From: Flagellimonas spongiicola
Lineage (GTDB): Bacteria > Bacteroidota > Bacteroidia > Flavobacteriales > Flavobacteriaceae
Direction: 5' to 3'
DNA: 64,000 nt
NCBI RefSeq assembly: GCF_023502425.1
Contig: NZ_JAMFMA010000001.1
Coordinates: forward strand, 1,240,001 to 1,304,000
Positions 46,769-54,966 of this stretch are shown here, one piece after another. A program made the translations under genes and the position numbers. The notes under the pieces are model-generated. The model ran no database searches. It saw only the letters and a list, made by a program, of their open reading frames with translations, and was not told the origin of the DNA. Numbering within the stretch: position 1 is the stretch's first letter; every line of letters starts with the position of its first letter.

Positions 46769-47684
46769 CTGTAAGGGCAACAAATTCTTCTTTACTTGTC
46801 ACACGACCAAACAATCTATCCTTCCAATTCGTCCATCTATATTTCTTTCCAAAGACAAACAATAGTACCGGATACACCACAAGGATAGGAACTAACACGT
46901 CCCAGCCCATTGCAGGTTCTGAAATGTCCTTATAAATGGAATTAGTTTGGAACGCCGTCCATTCTGCTGTAACCAACAATGCGGTTATCAGATTGTTCGC
47001 AGCATGGAAGCCAAGTGCAAGCTCCAAGCCTTCATCCATCAAAGTTAGTATGCCAAGAAATAATCCTGTTCCAATGTAATAGACCATTATTCCCATGCCC
47101 AACTTCTCCACTTCAGGATTCGCTATATGCATCAACCCAAAAAGCGCAGAGGTGACTACTAAAGGAATCCAACGCGTTTTTGTGGCAATACCAAGACCTT
47201 GCATCATATGCCCCCTAAAAAGGTATTCTTCAAAACTGGTCTGCAGTGGAATCAATAAAATTGCAATTACCGCTAAGCTTAGGAATTTACCTAAGTCAAA
47301 ATTAAGCACATAATCGTCTGGTGATAGGAATATGTCCAACCCTGTCAGTGCTATGGTAATACCACCCCAAAGACTAAAAGCAAATAGCATACGTTTCCAG
47401 TCAATCTTTTTTCGTGAAGTGGTCAAAGACGTAATGTTCTGTTGATGTACCAACCAAGTCCAGCCCAATACCACAAACAATCCAAAAGCCAATGGCATCA
47501 ATGCGGCAATCAATACAAGATTGGAACCCCATTCTTCTATAAGTTGGTGCATGGCATCCTCAACACTCACCGGCGAGTTTATCGTTAGAATATAGTTAAC
47601 GGCCATTAGGCCAATGAACCCTATGGGAAGAAATAAGTATTTCCAGAGTCCTATTTCTCCTTTGTACCCTTGTTCTATATACAT
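46746..47684 (-). CDS. CPBP family intramembrane metalloprotease (CAAX protease-like)
   Basis: The 312-residue polytopic membrane protein has about eight hydrophobic segments. The CPBP/Abi motifs are visible: motif 1 FEEYLFRGHMMQ, which holds the paired acidic/Arg residues, and motif 2 FGLMHIANPE and a His-containing FHAANNLITA. The known family includes CAAX prenyl endopeptidases and bacteriocin-self-immunity proteins; the bacterial substrate is unknown. It sits inside the menC-menE operon, overlapping both neighbours, but no link to menaquinone is known. Confidence 0.88.
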   Translation of the reverse strand: MYIEQGYKGEIGLWKYLFLPIGFIGLMAVNYILTINSPVSVEDAMHQLIEEWGSNLVLIAALMPLAFGLFVVLGWTWLVHQQNITSLTTSRKKIDWKRMLFAFSLWGGITIALTGLDIFLSPDDYVLNFDLGKFLSLAVIAILLIPLQTSFEEYLFRGHMMQGLGIATKTRWIPLVVTSALFGLMHIANPEVEKLGMGIMVYYIGTGLFLGILTLMDEGLELALGFHAANNLITALLVTAEWTAFQTNSIYKDISEPAMGWDVLVPILVVYPVLLFVFGKKYRWTNWKDRLFGRVTSKEEFVALTDENSQVA

Positions 47685-48727
47685 AAATCTTGTATTAATT
47701 TAGATTTCCATTCTTTTTGATTCCGGTAAAACAATTTACCATTGGACACCTCCAAAGGAGATTCAAAATTATTGGTGAACAAACTACCCGTACCCAAACC
47801 TTGTGGTATAATTGTTTCCAATGTGTATGTCCACTGTGCTATGGCATTAAGACCTATATTGCTTTCCAAAGCGCTTGTAATCCACCAGCCAATTCCATTT
47901 GTTTCCGCAATTTCAATCCATTGCTCGCTTCCCATAAATCCTCCAACCAAACTTGGTTTCAATATAATGAAATGCGGTTTTATGGTTTGTAGCAATTGTT
48001 CCTTTTCCGTTACATTAAAAATTCCTATCAGTTCTTCGTCCAGTGCTATTGGTAATTTAGAGCGGTTGCAAATATTGGCCATTTCTTGCCATTGTCCTGC
48101 TTTTATAGGTTGTTCAATGGAATGCAACTGAAACGAATGAAGCATATCCAGTTTTTGCAGGGCTTCTTTGGGATCAAATGCCCCGTTTGCATCCACTCGT
48201 AATTCAATCTGATCTTTGGAAAATTCTTTGCGAATCAACTCCAAAATGGCCATTTCCTTTTTAAATTCAATCGCACCAATTTTCATTTTGATGCAATTAA
48301 ACCCTTGCTCCAGTTTTTGGTGCAACTGTTCCAACATATAGGTTTCATCACCCATCCAAATCAATCCATTTATGGCTATTGACGCTTCTTCCGAAGTAAA
48401 CCTTGAGGGGAATAGCTCGAATGTATCCACCGCTTCTAAAGAAATCAAAGCTTGTTCCAAACCGAATTGAAGCGATGGGAATTCCATTAAATGGTGAAGT
48501 AACACCGTTTTATCCAAATGGATATTCTGGCAAAGCCATTGCAACTTTTCCTCATAGTCATTGCGGTCATCCACGCTAAGTCCACGTAATATACCGCATT
48601 CACCAATGCCCTGTTTCCCTTGGTTTTCCAAAATTAAAAACCAAGTTTCCTTTTCGGTCATAACTCCCCGTGAAGTTCCACTGGGTCTTTTAAAATTGAG
48701 GATGTACTTTTTGTAGGTAGCCTTCAT
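47675..48727 (-). CDS. menC: o-Succinylbenzoate synthase (enolase superfamily)
   Basis: The 350-residue enzyme has the enolase-superfamily KxK-type motif NCIKMKIGAIEF, the metal-binding sequence RVDANGAFDPKEAL, EQPIKAGQ, and ALDEELIG. These fit MenC, which dehydrates SHCHC to o-succinylbenzoate. Length is normal. It precedes the CPBP gene with a 10-base overlap and leads the menC-CPBP-menE operon. N-succinylamino acid racemase activity, shared by some homologues, cannot be excluded. Confidence 0.9.
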   Translation of the reverse strand: MKATYKKYILNFKRPSGTSRGVMTEKETWFLILENQGKQGIGECGILRGLSVDDRNDYEEKLQWLCQNIHLDKTVLLHHLMEFPSLQFGLEQALISLEAVDTFELFPSRFTSEEASIAINGLIWMGDETYMLEQLHQKLEQGFNCIKMKIGAIEFKKEMAILELIRKEFSKDQIELRVDANGAFDPKEALQKLDMLHSFQLHSIEQPIKAGQWQEMANICNRSKLPIALDEELIGIFNVTEKEQLLQTIKPHFIILKPSLVGGFMGSEQWIEIAETNGIGWWITSALESNIGLNAIAQWTYTLETIIPQGLGTGSLFTNNFESPLEVSNGKLFYRNQKEWKSKLIQDLCI

Positions 48728-48777
48728 GACTTGGTTTCAAATTTAAGCTTTTGAAACCAATTTTGGCTGAAATCGGA

Positions 48778-50736
48778 TTAGCTAAAATTGAACCAGAATC
48801 GTACGCCTTCGCTTGCCTTATCTATGTTCAATTTTGACTGTAATTGATTTACCAATCGGTTCATTAATCGAATACCCATTGAAGAATGTGCGCGTTCATC
48901 AGCATCATCCGGAAGCCCTACACCATTATCAGTGTACTCAAAGTAACCTTGTTCTCCATTCTTTCGTAAATGAATGTAAATCTTACCATTTTCATCATTT
49001 TCCGGAAACGCATATTTGAATGAATTTGAGACCAACTCGTTCAAAATCAACCCAAAAGGGATTGCACGATCAATGTCCAATTCAGTTCCCTCAGCATCAA
49101 TGGTGATACTTATATTATGCCCACCTTTTTTGTAAACGGATTGTACACTATTGATCAAACTCTCAATGTAACCTTGCATTTCGATCACGGATAGATCATC
49201 ATTCTGATAAAGTTTTTGATGGATCAAGGCCATGGCCTTTACCCTACTTTTTCCTTCCTCCAGAGCTTCTATTGCGGATTTACTGCGGGTATTTTTAGTT
49301 TGTAAACTCAACAAACTGGATACCATCTGCAAATTGTTTTTCACACGGTGATGGATTTCCTTCAATAGGGAATCCTTTTCTACCAAAGCATTTTCAATGA
49401 TATGCTTTTGTTCTGCAATCAATCTTTGGTTTTTGATACTTTTCAAATAGGCATAGACTAGACCAGCAAACCCAAGTAACGTAAATATGAGCGATATGAA
49501 TACAAGGTTTATTCGTTCATCCTTTGCTTTCATTTCGCTCCGTGCCAATTCGTTGATTCGTTTTTGCTCATCAATTAGGCGTTGTGAGTTTTCCAAGTCT
49601 TCATTTGCAACAATGGTGACCAATTGTTGTTTAATGATTGAGGATTGTTTAACCGCCAATGAGTCCTTTATACGCTCGTTTCGCTTATAGTAGGTAGCTG
49701 CACTGCGGAAGTTTTCAATTTTATCATAATAAGCTGCCAATAGACTATTTCTTTTGATACTCTGCAGCATGCTTATATTCTCAAAGTCGATATCCAAACT
49801 TCTTTTTGCATCTCTATATCGCTCCAATTGTATGTTGGCATCCGCAAGGTTCAGGGTGTTATCAATTATCTCACCTTTATGCATCTTATTGGATGAAGAA
49901 TTCAGTATTTCTATACTATTTTCCAAAAGAGGAATCGCTTCTTCATATTGACTGAGCAACACATGGCATTTCCCAATATTTCCTTCTATTTCAGCTTTTA
50001 AAAGTTCACTTTCAAAAAGTTGCTCTTCTGTTTTTTCTTTGGAAATATCATTGATAAAGACATCGAGATAGGCTTTTGCCTTTTTAAGCTCGCTCAAAGC
50101 AGTGGGTGCAGAATTATCCAATCTTAAATAATTTCCAACCTTGCTGTGGTATTTGGCCAATCCATAGGAATCATTGTCCGCAATGGTTGGCTTAACCTCC
50201 ATAATGTATTGATTCCGAGCTTTACGATGTAGCCCTAGATTGCTGTAGATATCATAAAACGCAACGTTGTCTGTGTAACCCAGTTCACGTTTTTGTTTTC
50301 GAATTTCAATTTGTTTGTCATAGAGTTGAAGGTTGGAATAATTGTCGTCCAATACATCCAAAACCCTTTTTCGGGCACTATTCTGTAAATCGTCCTTTTG
50401 CCCATACAATTCCATCGCCAATGCTACACTTTTATCATACTCCCCCAGGTCATTATACAATTGGGTTTCCATGATTTTATAAAGGGCGATTGCCGTTGTA
50501 TCGCTAGTTTTTTGAGCATTGGACAAATACACTTTCACCGTATCCAACCAATCGTATGCAGAGTTTATATTATATCTGTTTACGGAGTTGAAAAACACCT
50601 CAAAACGATTTTGGGAACCGTTCGTATTCTGAAATTCGGTTAAAACACTTACCTCATCAGTGTCTGAGGTTTGAGCAGAAACGTTCAATAACAGTACAAA
50701 AAATAAAGCTGTGATTAATTTGAGGTTATGCATCAT
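48778..50736 (-). CDS. TPR-containing sensor histidine kinase, HisKA_2 type
   Basis: The 652-residue protein has a signal peptide (LITALFFVLLLNVSAQ), a periplasmic TPR array (about 40-370), one transmembrane helix (near 405-425, LVFISLIFTLLGFAGLVYAYL) and a cytoplasmic HisKA_2 dimerisation domain with KEIHHRVKNNLQM (phosphorylatable His about 462-463). A C-terminal HATPase domain has ELVSNSFKYAFP, DNGVGLP and SSMGIRLMN. This is the layout of flavobacterial TPR sensor kinases. It lies 480 bases downstream of the LytTR regulator gene on the same strand, so the two may form one signalling pair, but that is inference. Confidence 0.88.
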   Translation of the reverse strand: MMHNLKLITALFFVLLLNVSAQTSDTDEVSVLTEFQNTNGSQNRFEVFFNSVNRYNINSAYDWLDTVKVYLSNAQKTSDTTAIALYKIMETQLYNDLGEYDKSVALAMELYGQKDDLQNSARKRVLDVLDDNYSNLQLYDKQIEIRKQKRELGYTDNVAFYDIYSNLGLHRKARNQYIMEVKPTIADNDSYGLAKYHSKVGNYLRLDNSAPTALSELKKAKAYLDVFINDISKEKTEEQLFESELLKAEIEGNIGKCHVLLSQYEEAIPLLENSIEILNSSSNKMHKGEIIDNTLNLADANIQLERYRDAKRSLDIDFENISMLQSIKRNSLLAAYYDKIENFRSAATYYKRNERIKDSLAVKQSSIIKQQLVTIVANEDLENSQRLIDEQKRINELARSEMKAKDERINLVFISLIFTLLGFAGLVYAYLKSIKNQRLIAEQKHIIENALVEKDSLLKEIHHRVKNNLQMVSSLLSLQTKNTRSKSAIEALEEGKSRVKAMALIHQKLYQNDDLSVIEMQGYIESLINSVQSVYKKGGHNISITIDAEGTELDIDRAIPFGLILNELVSNSFKYAFPENDENGKIYIHLRKNGEQGYFEYTDNGVGLPDDADERAHSSMGIRLMNRLVNQLQSKLNIDKASEGVRFWFNFS

Positions 50737-50869
50737 TGATTGAACGGGTAGTGCTTGTGAAGATTTCGGATTTATACTCTAATTCTGTTATTTGTCGTTT
50801 AGTGACTCTACTATTTAAACGTAGGAATCCAAACAAAATTAAATCCATTCCAAAAGACTTGTTCGGTAT

Positions 50870-50900
50870 TGTTGTGAAAGTGCCGTTTTCTGTTGTGAAA
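50870..50900. promoter_or_regulatory. Candidate direct-repeat regulator site (LytTR-like spacing)
   Basis: TGTTGTGAAA occurs twice with a 21-base start-to-start spacing. LytTR regulators bind two direct repeats about 21-22 bases apart, but the sequence only partly fits the published consensus. It lies 134 bases or more upstream of the kinase gene. Confidence 0.35.
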
Positions 50901-50987
50901 CCCATCCGAGCGTATGCAAACACACCTTTTACCGATGTTTTGTGCATTTCATGGAGTAAGGTAATGTACTATAAACTGTTCCAAACC

Positions 50988-51016
50988 AAAAAGGTCCTGC
51001 CGAAACCGACAAGACC
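50988..51016 (-). terminator. Intrinsic terminator-like hairpin upstream of the kinase gene
   Basis: On the minus strand GGTCTTGTCG and CGGCAGGACC form a 10-bp stem (with G-U pairs) around GTTT, followed by five U. It is inside the region between the two genes, where nothing coding needs it, and may end a small RNA or attenuate the kinase transcript. Confidence 0.6.
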
Positions 51017-51163
51017 CTTTTACGAGAACACTATATGAAAATGAAAAAATTACTTTTCTTAATTAATTACACTGCTAAAGTACAGGCAGGGTTTCAATGA
51101 ACGAAACTATTGTTGTGAACTCATCCAAAGTTGTGGTAATCGGAATATCAGGTAAGGTGATAT

Positions 51164-51187
51164 AAAAAAAGTGCCCTAAGGCACTTT
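51164..51187 (-). terminator. Intrinsic terminator after the LytTR regulator
   Basis: On the minus strand AAAGTGCC-TTAG-GGCACTTT is followed by seven T. It begins 30 bases past the regulator stop. The stem is the same as that of the terminator at 44120-44145; only the loop differs. Confidence 0.9.
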
Positions 51188-51216
51188 ACTTTATTACAAT
51201 AGTCGCAGGAATCTAT

Positions 51217-51972
51217 TTAGCTGTTCATAGAGGAAATAATAAACTCTTTAAAATCCTTTGATATCGGAATCAAATTGTTATTGATCATTATATCCTTTGA
51301 ATTGATTGCATCAATATGATCTACATTGACTATGTAAGACTTATGTGCTCTGTAAAATTTATTTTTAGGTAACTTTTCCAGATAGTCCTTTAATGGCGAA
51401 CGTACCAAGAACTTTTTATCAACCGTATTTACCTCCAAATACACATTATCAGCTTTTATAAATTGAATATCGGTAAACTGAATTCTATAATACAAATGCT
51501 GTTTCTTCACAAAAATGGAATCCTTTAAAACAGAATTGGAGGTAAAGGTGTCACCTTCATTTCCGGCAATCTCCTTGCTTTTCTCTTTTCTCGAATAATC
51601 GAAATTGGATAATGCTATTTCAATGGAAGTGTACAGGTCTTGTTGCTCAAAGGGTTTTACTAGGTAACCATCAGGTTTTACTGTTTTGGCATTCTCAACT
51701 GTGGCCCTATCCGAGTTAGAGGTAACAAAGATGAATGGAATATTGTAAACGTCCCTAATATGTTTTCCTAGGTCTATTCCTGTTTTGTCTGATGCAAGAA
51801 TAATATCGATCAGAACAAGGTCTACATGATTGTTCTTAAGAACTTCAACTGCCTGTTCGTAAACGATTACATTGTCAACAATTTCATACCCAATTTCCTC
51901 GAGCATGGATTGCATATCATCTGCAATTATTACGTTATCCTCTACAATAAGTATTTTAATGGGGTGTTCCAA
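51217..51972 (-). CDS. LytTR family response regulator
   Basis: The 251-residue protein has a receiver domain with phosphoacceptor Asp56 (LVLIDIILA), the acidic pair at IVEDN, a conserved TSNSDRATV and Lys in VKPFEQQDL, and a C-terminal LytTR DNA-binding domain (about 150-245: IQFIKADNVYLEVNT, YRAHKSYIVNVDHIDAI). LytTR proteins bind direct repeats in promoters. The kinase gene downstream is a likely partner. Targets are not known from the sequence. The gene is closed by a terminator. Confidence 0.9.
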   Translation of the reverse strand: MEHPIKILIVEDNVIIADDMQSMLEEIGYEIVDNVIVYEQAVEVLKNNHVDLVLIDIILASDKTGIDLGKHIRDVYNIPFIFVTSNSDRATVENAKTVKPDGYLVKPFEQQDLYTSIEIALSNFDYSRKEKSKEIAGNEGDTFTSNSVLKDSIFVKKQHLYYRIQFTDIQFIKADNVYLEVNTVDKKFLVRSPLKDYLEKLPKNKFYRAHKSYIVNVDHIDAINSKDIMINNNLIPISKDFKEFIISSMNS

Positions 51973-52005
51973 ATTGACTAATGTTTAGTGGGTTGTAAAT
52001 CAAAA

Positions 52006-52914
52006 TTACAAAAAAAACTTAACTGAAATTAAGAATAGAAGGGATAGCAAAAAGGTACTTAGCGCTAATTTTTTAAGTTCACTATCCAACATTATTGGCT
52101 CTTTTGTTCGCATTACTTTTATCAGGTGAATGAAAACAGGAACAAACGCCAAGAGGTAAAACCAATTGAAAGGTCCATCTATTTTTAACCAAGAAAAGAC
52201 AAGAAAAGATAAAAAAGAAACGATTATCAGGAAGAAATGATAACGTTTACCATTTTCAAATCCCATTTTCACTACCAGCGTGTTTTTACCATGTTTCTTA
52301 TCAGATACTATGTCTCTTAGGTTATTGAGGTTGAGAACGCCAACACACATCAATCCTATTGCCCCTGCTGGTAAAATAGATTCCCAGTTTAAAAACTTGG
52401 TGTATAAAAACAAACTGCCTAATACGCCCAATAGTCCAAAAAAAAAGAAAACAAAAACATCGCCTAAACCTTTGTATCCATAGGGATTGGAACCCATCGT
52501 GTATTTTATTGCCGCCCAAATACTGAATATACCAAGTATTGAGAAAAGCAAAATGTATTTCAAATTCTCAATTCCGAACGCCACATAAATCAATGCTAAC
52601 GCCAAGATCAGGCTAAGAGCTACAGCGATGATTATCCCGGTTTTGAGATCTTTGCGGGATATGGTTCCACTTTGTAGTGCGCGTGCAGGCCCAATTCTAT
52701 CTTCGTTATCTGTTCCTTTGACACCATCCCCATAATCATTTGCAAAATTGGACGTAATCTGAAATGCAATAGTTGTGAGTAGTGCCAAGATAAAGATGGT
52801 GGAATTAAAATACCCATGAAAACTCGCCAAAGCGGTTCCAACTATAATACCCGATAAAGAAAGTGGAAGCGTGCGCAGTCTTGCGGCTTGAATCCAAGCT
52901 TTGATGTTGCCCAA
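52006..52914 (-). CDS. menA: 1,4-dihydroxy-2-naphthoate polyprenyltransferase (TTG start)
   Basis: The 302-residue membrane protein has about nine hydrophobic segments. The UbiA-type aspartate motif is NFANDYGDGVKGTDNED (about 63-79), and a second aspartate-rich loop is LRDIVSDKKHGKNTL. Together these identify MenA, which joins the isoprenoid tail to dihydroxynaphthoate. Translation starts with TTG (52914), since no ATG lies between the upstream stop and the family N-terminus NIKAWIQAARLRTLPL. The upstream SPOR-like gene ends two bases before, so the genes are coupled. Confidence 0.92.
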   Translation of the reverse strand: MGNIKAWIQAARLRTLPLSLSGIIVGTALASFHGYFNSTIFILALLTTIAFQITSNFANDYGDGVKGTDNEDRIGPARALQSGTISRKDLKTGIIIAVALSLILALALIYVAFGIENLKYILLFSILGIFSIWAAIKYTMGSNPYGYKGLGDVFVFFFFGLLGVLGSLFLYTKFLNWESILPAGAIGLMCVGVLNLNNLRDIVSDKKHGKNTLVVKMGFENGKRYHFFLIIVSFLSFLVFSWLKIDGPFNWFYLLAFVPVFIHLIKVMRTKEPIMLDSELKKLALSTFLLSLLFLISVKFFL

Positions 52915-52916
52915 GA

Positions 52917-53516
52917 TTAGTAAGGATCTTCTATTTGGACTCTTTTACCATCTTGATAGGACGCTACAAACGCATCTGTGAAACCCATATTCACCAATTG
53001 CCGCCTAAAAGTTTGTGCTTCACCCAAGGTTTCGAAATTTCCTAAGGAATAGGCGTAAAAAGGATTGGTTTTTACAAAAAGGGTGTTGGTCAACGCTTCA
53101 GAAGCTAAAGTCACATTGTTATCCACAAAGGATTTAACCTGTACAGAATATATCTTTTCCTTTTCCAAGAAAGCTTTTGCGAGGTAAAATTCACTTACCA
53201 AGCTCAACTCTTCATTTTGCAGTTTAAGATTGTCGATTCTAGTTTTGATTGCATCCAAGCTATCAATGGATACCAACAGGTTATTTTGATTTTCGAATGA
53301 GTTCTTGCTGCTCAATCCAGCCGTGAACGAAGTAATTGCCAAAGTCCCAACTACAAACAAGGCGGTAAAGCCCAAAAGTATATTACGTTGTAGTTTGATT
53401 TTACGTAAATCTTTATTCTTATACTTTATTTGATCTAATAGTCTTTCATTGATAATTTGGGCTTTATCAATGTCTTTGTGTAGATCCAATAAATCACTTT
53501 CCTCTATAAATGGCAT
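52917..53516 (-). CDS. SPOR-like membrane-anchored protein
   Basis: The 199-residue protein has an acidic N-terminus, a transmembrane helix (about 49-70, NILLGFTALFVVGTLAITSFTAGL), a coiled-coil segment (about 80-125) and a C-terminal domain resembling SPOR (YAYSLGNFETLGEAQTFRRQLVNMGFTDAFV). SPOR domains bind bare glycan strands in septal peptidoglycan, which would place it in the cell envelope. It lies two bases upstream of menA, yet no role in quinone synthesis is known. The SPOR assignment is by pattern and moderately sure. Confidence 0.65.
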   Translation of the reverse strand: MPFIEESDLLDLHKDIDKAQIINERLLDQIKYKNKDLRKIKLQRNILLGFTALFVVGTLAITSFTAGLSSKNSFENQNNLLVSIDSLDAIKTRIDNLKLQNEELSLVSEFYLAKAFLEKEKIYSVQVKSFVDNNVTLASEALTNTLFVKTNPFYAYSLGNFETLGEAQTFRRQLVNMGFTDAFVASYQDGKRVQIEDPY

Positions 53517-53666
53517 TCAGTAAATTCTAATTTCGTATTCTAGCTAAATATATAGCTGTCAATAAGTTAATACACAGTATTACAAATGTATAATTTTTGG
53601 TGAAAGAAAAAAACGCATCGGTATGAAATCCTTCAACAAATTGGCAACATATTTCTTATTGAAAAT

Positions 53667-54497
53667 TTAGGTCAGATAGATACCATCATCCTTAATCACG
53701 ATTTTTCGTTCTTTATACAAAGTACCTATGGCTTTTTTGAATGCTTTTTTGCTTAAATGCAACGCTTCCTGAATTGCTTCGGGACTAGATTTGTCATGCA
53801 GACCCAAAAAACCGTTGCTCGTTATTAATTTTTCCAAGATAATTTGAGCTGTAGGTTCCAACATCTTGGCACCAATTGGCTGTAAGGATAAATCAATTTT
53901 ATTATCCTCCCTCACATTTTTGATGTAGGCTTTCATGCGGTCGCCAATTGCTATTGGGCGGAACACATCACTGTCAAAAATTAGTCCTTTGTGCGCGTTA
54001 CCTATTATGGTCTCCCATCCTAAAGGGGATTTCCGCGCAATCAAAATATCAACCTCTGCATTAGTTGTGAAGTCAACTCCATCATTGGAAAGAAATTTAT
54101 TGATTCTAGTGGAACCAGTCAATCTAAATGATTCTTCATCTAAATAACAATACACCACATAGGATTTACCTTCTTCCATCCGAGTTTGTTGTTCACGAAA
54201 CGGCACCAATAGATGTTTTTCCAAACCCCAATCCACAAAAGCCCCATATGCACCTACTTCAACTACCTTTAAAAAAGCAAACGAATTACGTGTAATCAAT
54301 GGAGTCAAGGTTGTAGCTATTGGCCGTTCTGAACTGTCTAAATAGCAGAACACTTGCAAATCCATATCAATTTCAAAATCTTCGGGAACATACTTATTGG
54401 GCAGAAGAACTTCTGTTCCTTCCCCATCACCCAAAAAAAGACCAATTCTCGTACTTCTCAGGACTTTTAGTGTATTGTAATTTCCTAGCACTATCAT
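53667..54497 (-). CDS. cvfB: S1-like RNA-binding protein CvfB
   Basis: The ATG at 54497 gives 276 residues (MIVLGNYNTLKVLRST), the start of CvfB family members. It has tandem S1-type OB-folds (first about 5-60, second with VVEVGAYGAFVDWGLEKHLLVPF) and a third around KAYIKNVREDNKIDLSLQP, with a C-terminal winged-helix-like segment (LHDKSSPEAIQEALHLSKKAFKKAIG). The family acts in RNA-related control of virulence genes in Staphylococcus; the flavobacterial role is unknown. It lies downstream of the DUF2853 gene on the same strand, beyond a terminator. Confidence 0.85.
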   Translation of the reverse strand: MIVLGNYNTLKVLRSTRIGLFLGDGEGTEVLLPNKYVPEDFEIDMDLQVFCYLDSSERPIATTLTPLITRNSFAFLKVVEVGAYGAFVDWGLEKHLLVPFREQQTRMEEGKSYVVYCYLDEESFRLTGSTRINKFLSNDGVDFTTNAEVDILIARKSPLGWETIIGNAHKGLIFDSDVFRPIAIGDRMKAYIKNVREDNKIDLSLQPIGAKMLEPTAQIILEKLITSNGFLGLHDKSSPEAIQEALHLSKKAFKKAIGTLYKERKIVIKDDGIYLT

Positions 54498-54528
54498 TCG
54501 GCAAATGTAGTCCTTAATTTGTGGGTAT

Positions 54529-54567
54529 AAAAAAACCGACTCCATGGATTCCACTAAAGCCGGTTTT
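54529..54567 (-). terminator. Intrinsic terminator after the DUF2853 gene
   Basis: On the minus strand AAAACCGGCT pairs with AGTCGGTTTT (one G-U) across an 18-base loop, followed by a T run. It is 18 bases past the DUF2853 stop and ends the menI-menF-menD group. Confidence 0.75.
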
Positions 54568-54584
54568 ACAATTAAATCTTTCTT

Positions 54585-54926
54585 CTAATTATAGACAGAT
54601 TGTTTTCCAAATTGTTTACAAAGCATATAGTAAATTACGGCTCTATGCTTGTTTTTGTCTGAACGTCCATACTTGTCAATGACTCCATTTATGGCGTCCA
54701 TCAATGCGTCACTGTCATCCAATCCCAACTTATTTATAAGATAGTTGTTCTTTACCGTATCCAACTCCTTTTCATCTGATCCCGATACCTTAGAAGCATC
54801 CAAATTATAAATGGAAGGTCCCAAGCCTATGGTTACTTTGGTCAATAAATCCATATCCGGATTTTCACCAAATTTATCCTTGATGTCTTGCGCGTACTTA
54901 ACGATTAATTCATCTCTTTTACTCAT
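54585..54926 (-). CDS. DUF2853 family protein
   Basis: The ATG at 54926 gives 113 residues (MSKRDELIVKYAQDIKDKFG); the alternative two codons upstream is a TTG. It is a small, all-helical, cytoplasmic protein: KYGRSDKNKHRAVIYYMLCKQFGK is the conserved C-terminal motif of DUF2853, a fold with known structure but no known function. It is 40 bases downstream of menD on the same strand. Confidence 0.85.
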   Translation of the reverse strand: MSKRDELIVKYAQDIKDKFGENPDMDLLTKVTIGLGPSIYNLDASKVSGSDEKELDTVKNNYLINKLGLDDSDALMDAINGVIDKYGRSDKNKHRAVIYYMLCKQFGKQSVYN

Positions 54927-54966
54927 GGTCAATGGTTTGTTATTTATGGTTAATCAACAATGAAAA

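Larger units (their letters stand above)
50737..51216. other. 480-bp gene-free region between the kinase and the LytTR regulator
   Basis: No convincing coding frame was found. The region contains two minus-strand hairpins with U tails (50988-51016 and 51164-51187), a repeated motif TGTTGTGAAA (50870-50879 and 50891-50900), and a 12-bp exact repeat TATTGTTGTGAA (50867-50878 and 51108-51119) that is followed in the second and third copies by CYCATCC. A TAATTTTG sequence on the minus strand (50841-50834) resembles a -7 box for the kinase gene, without a good -33 element. Confidence 0.5.
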
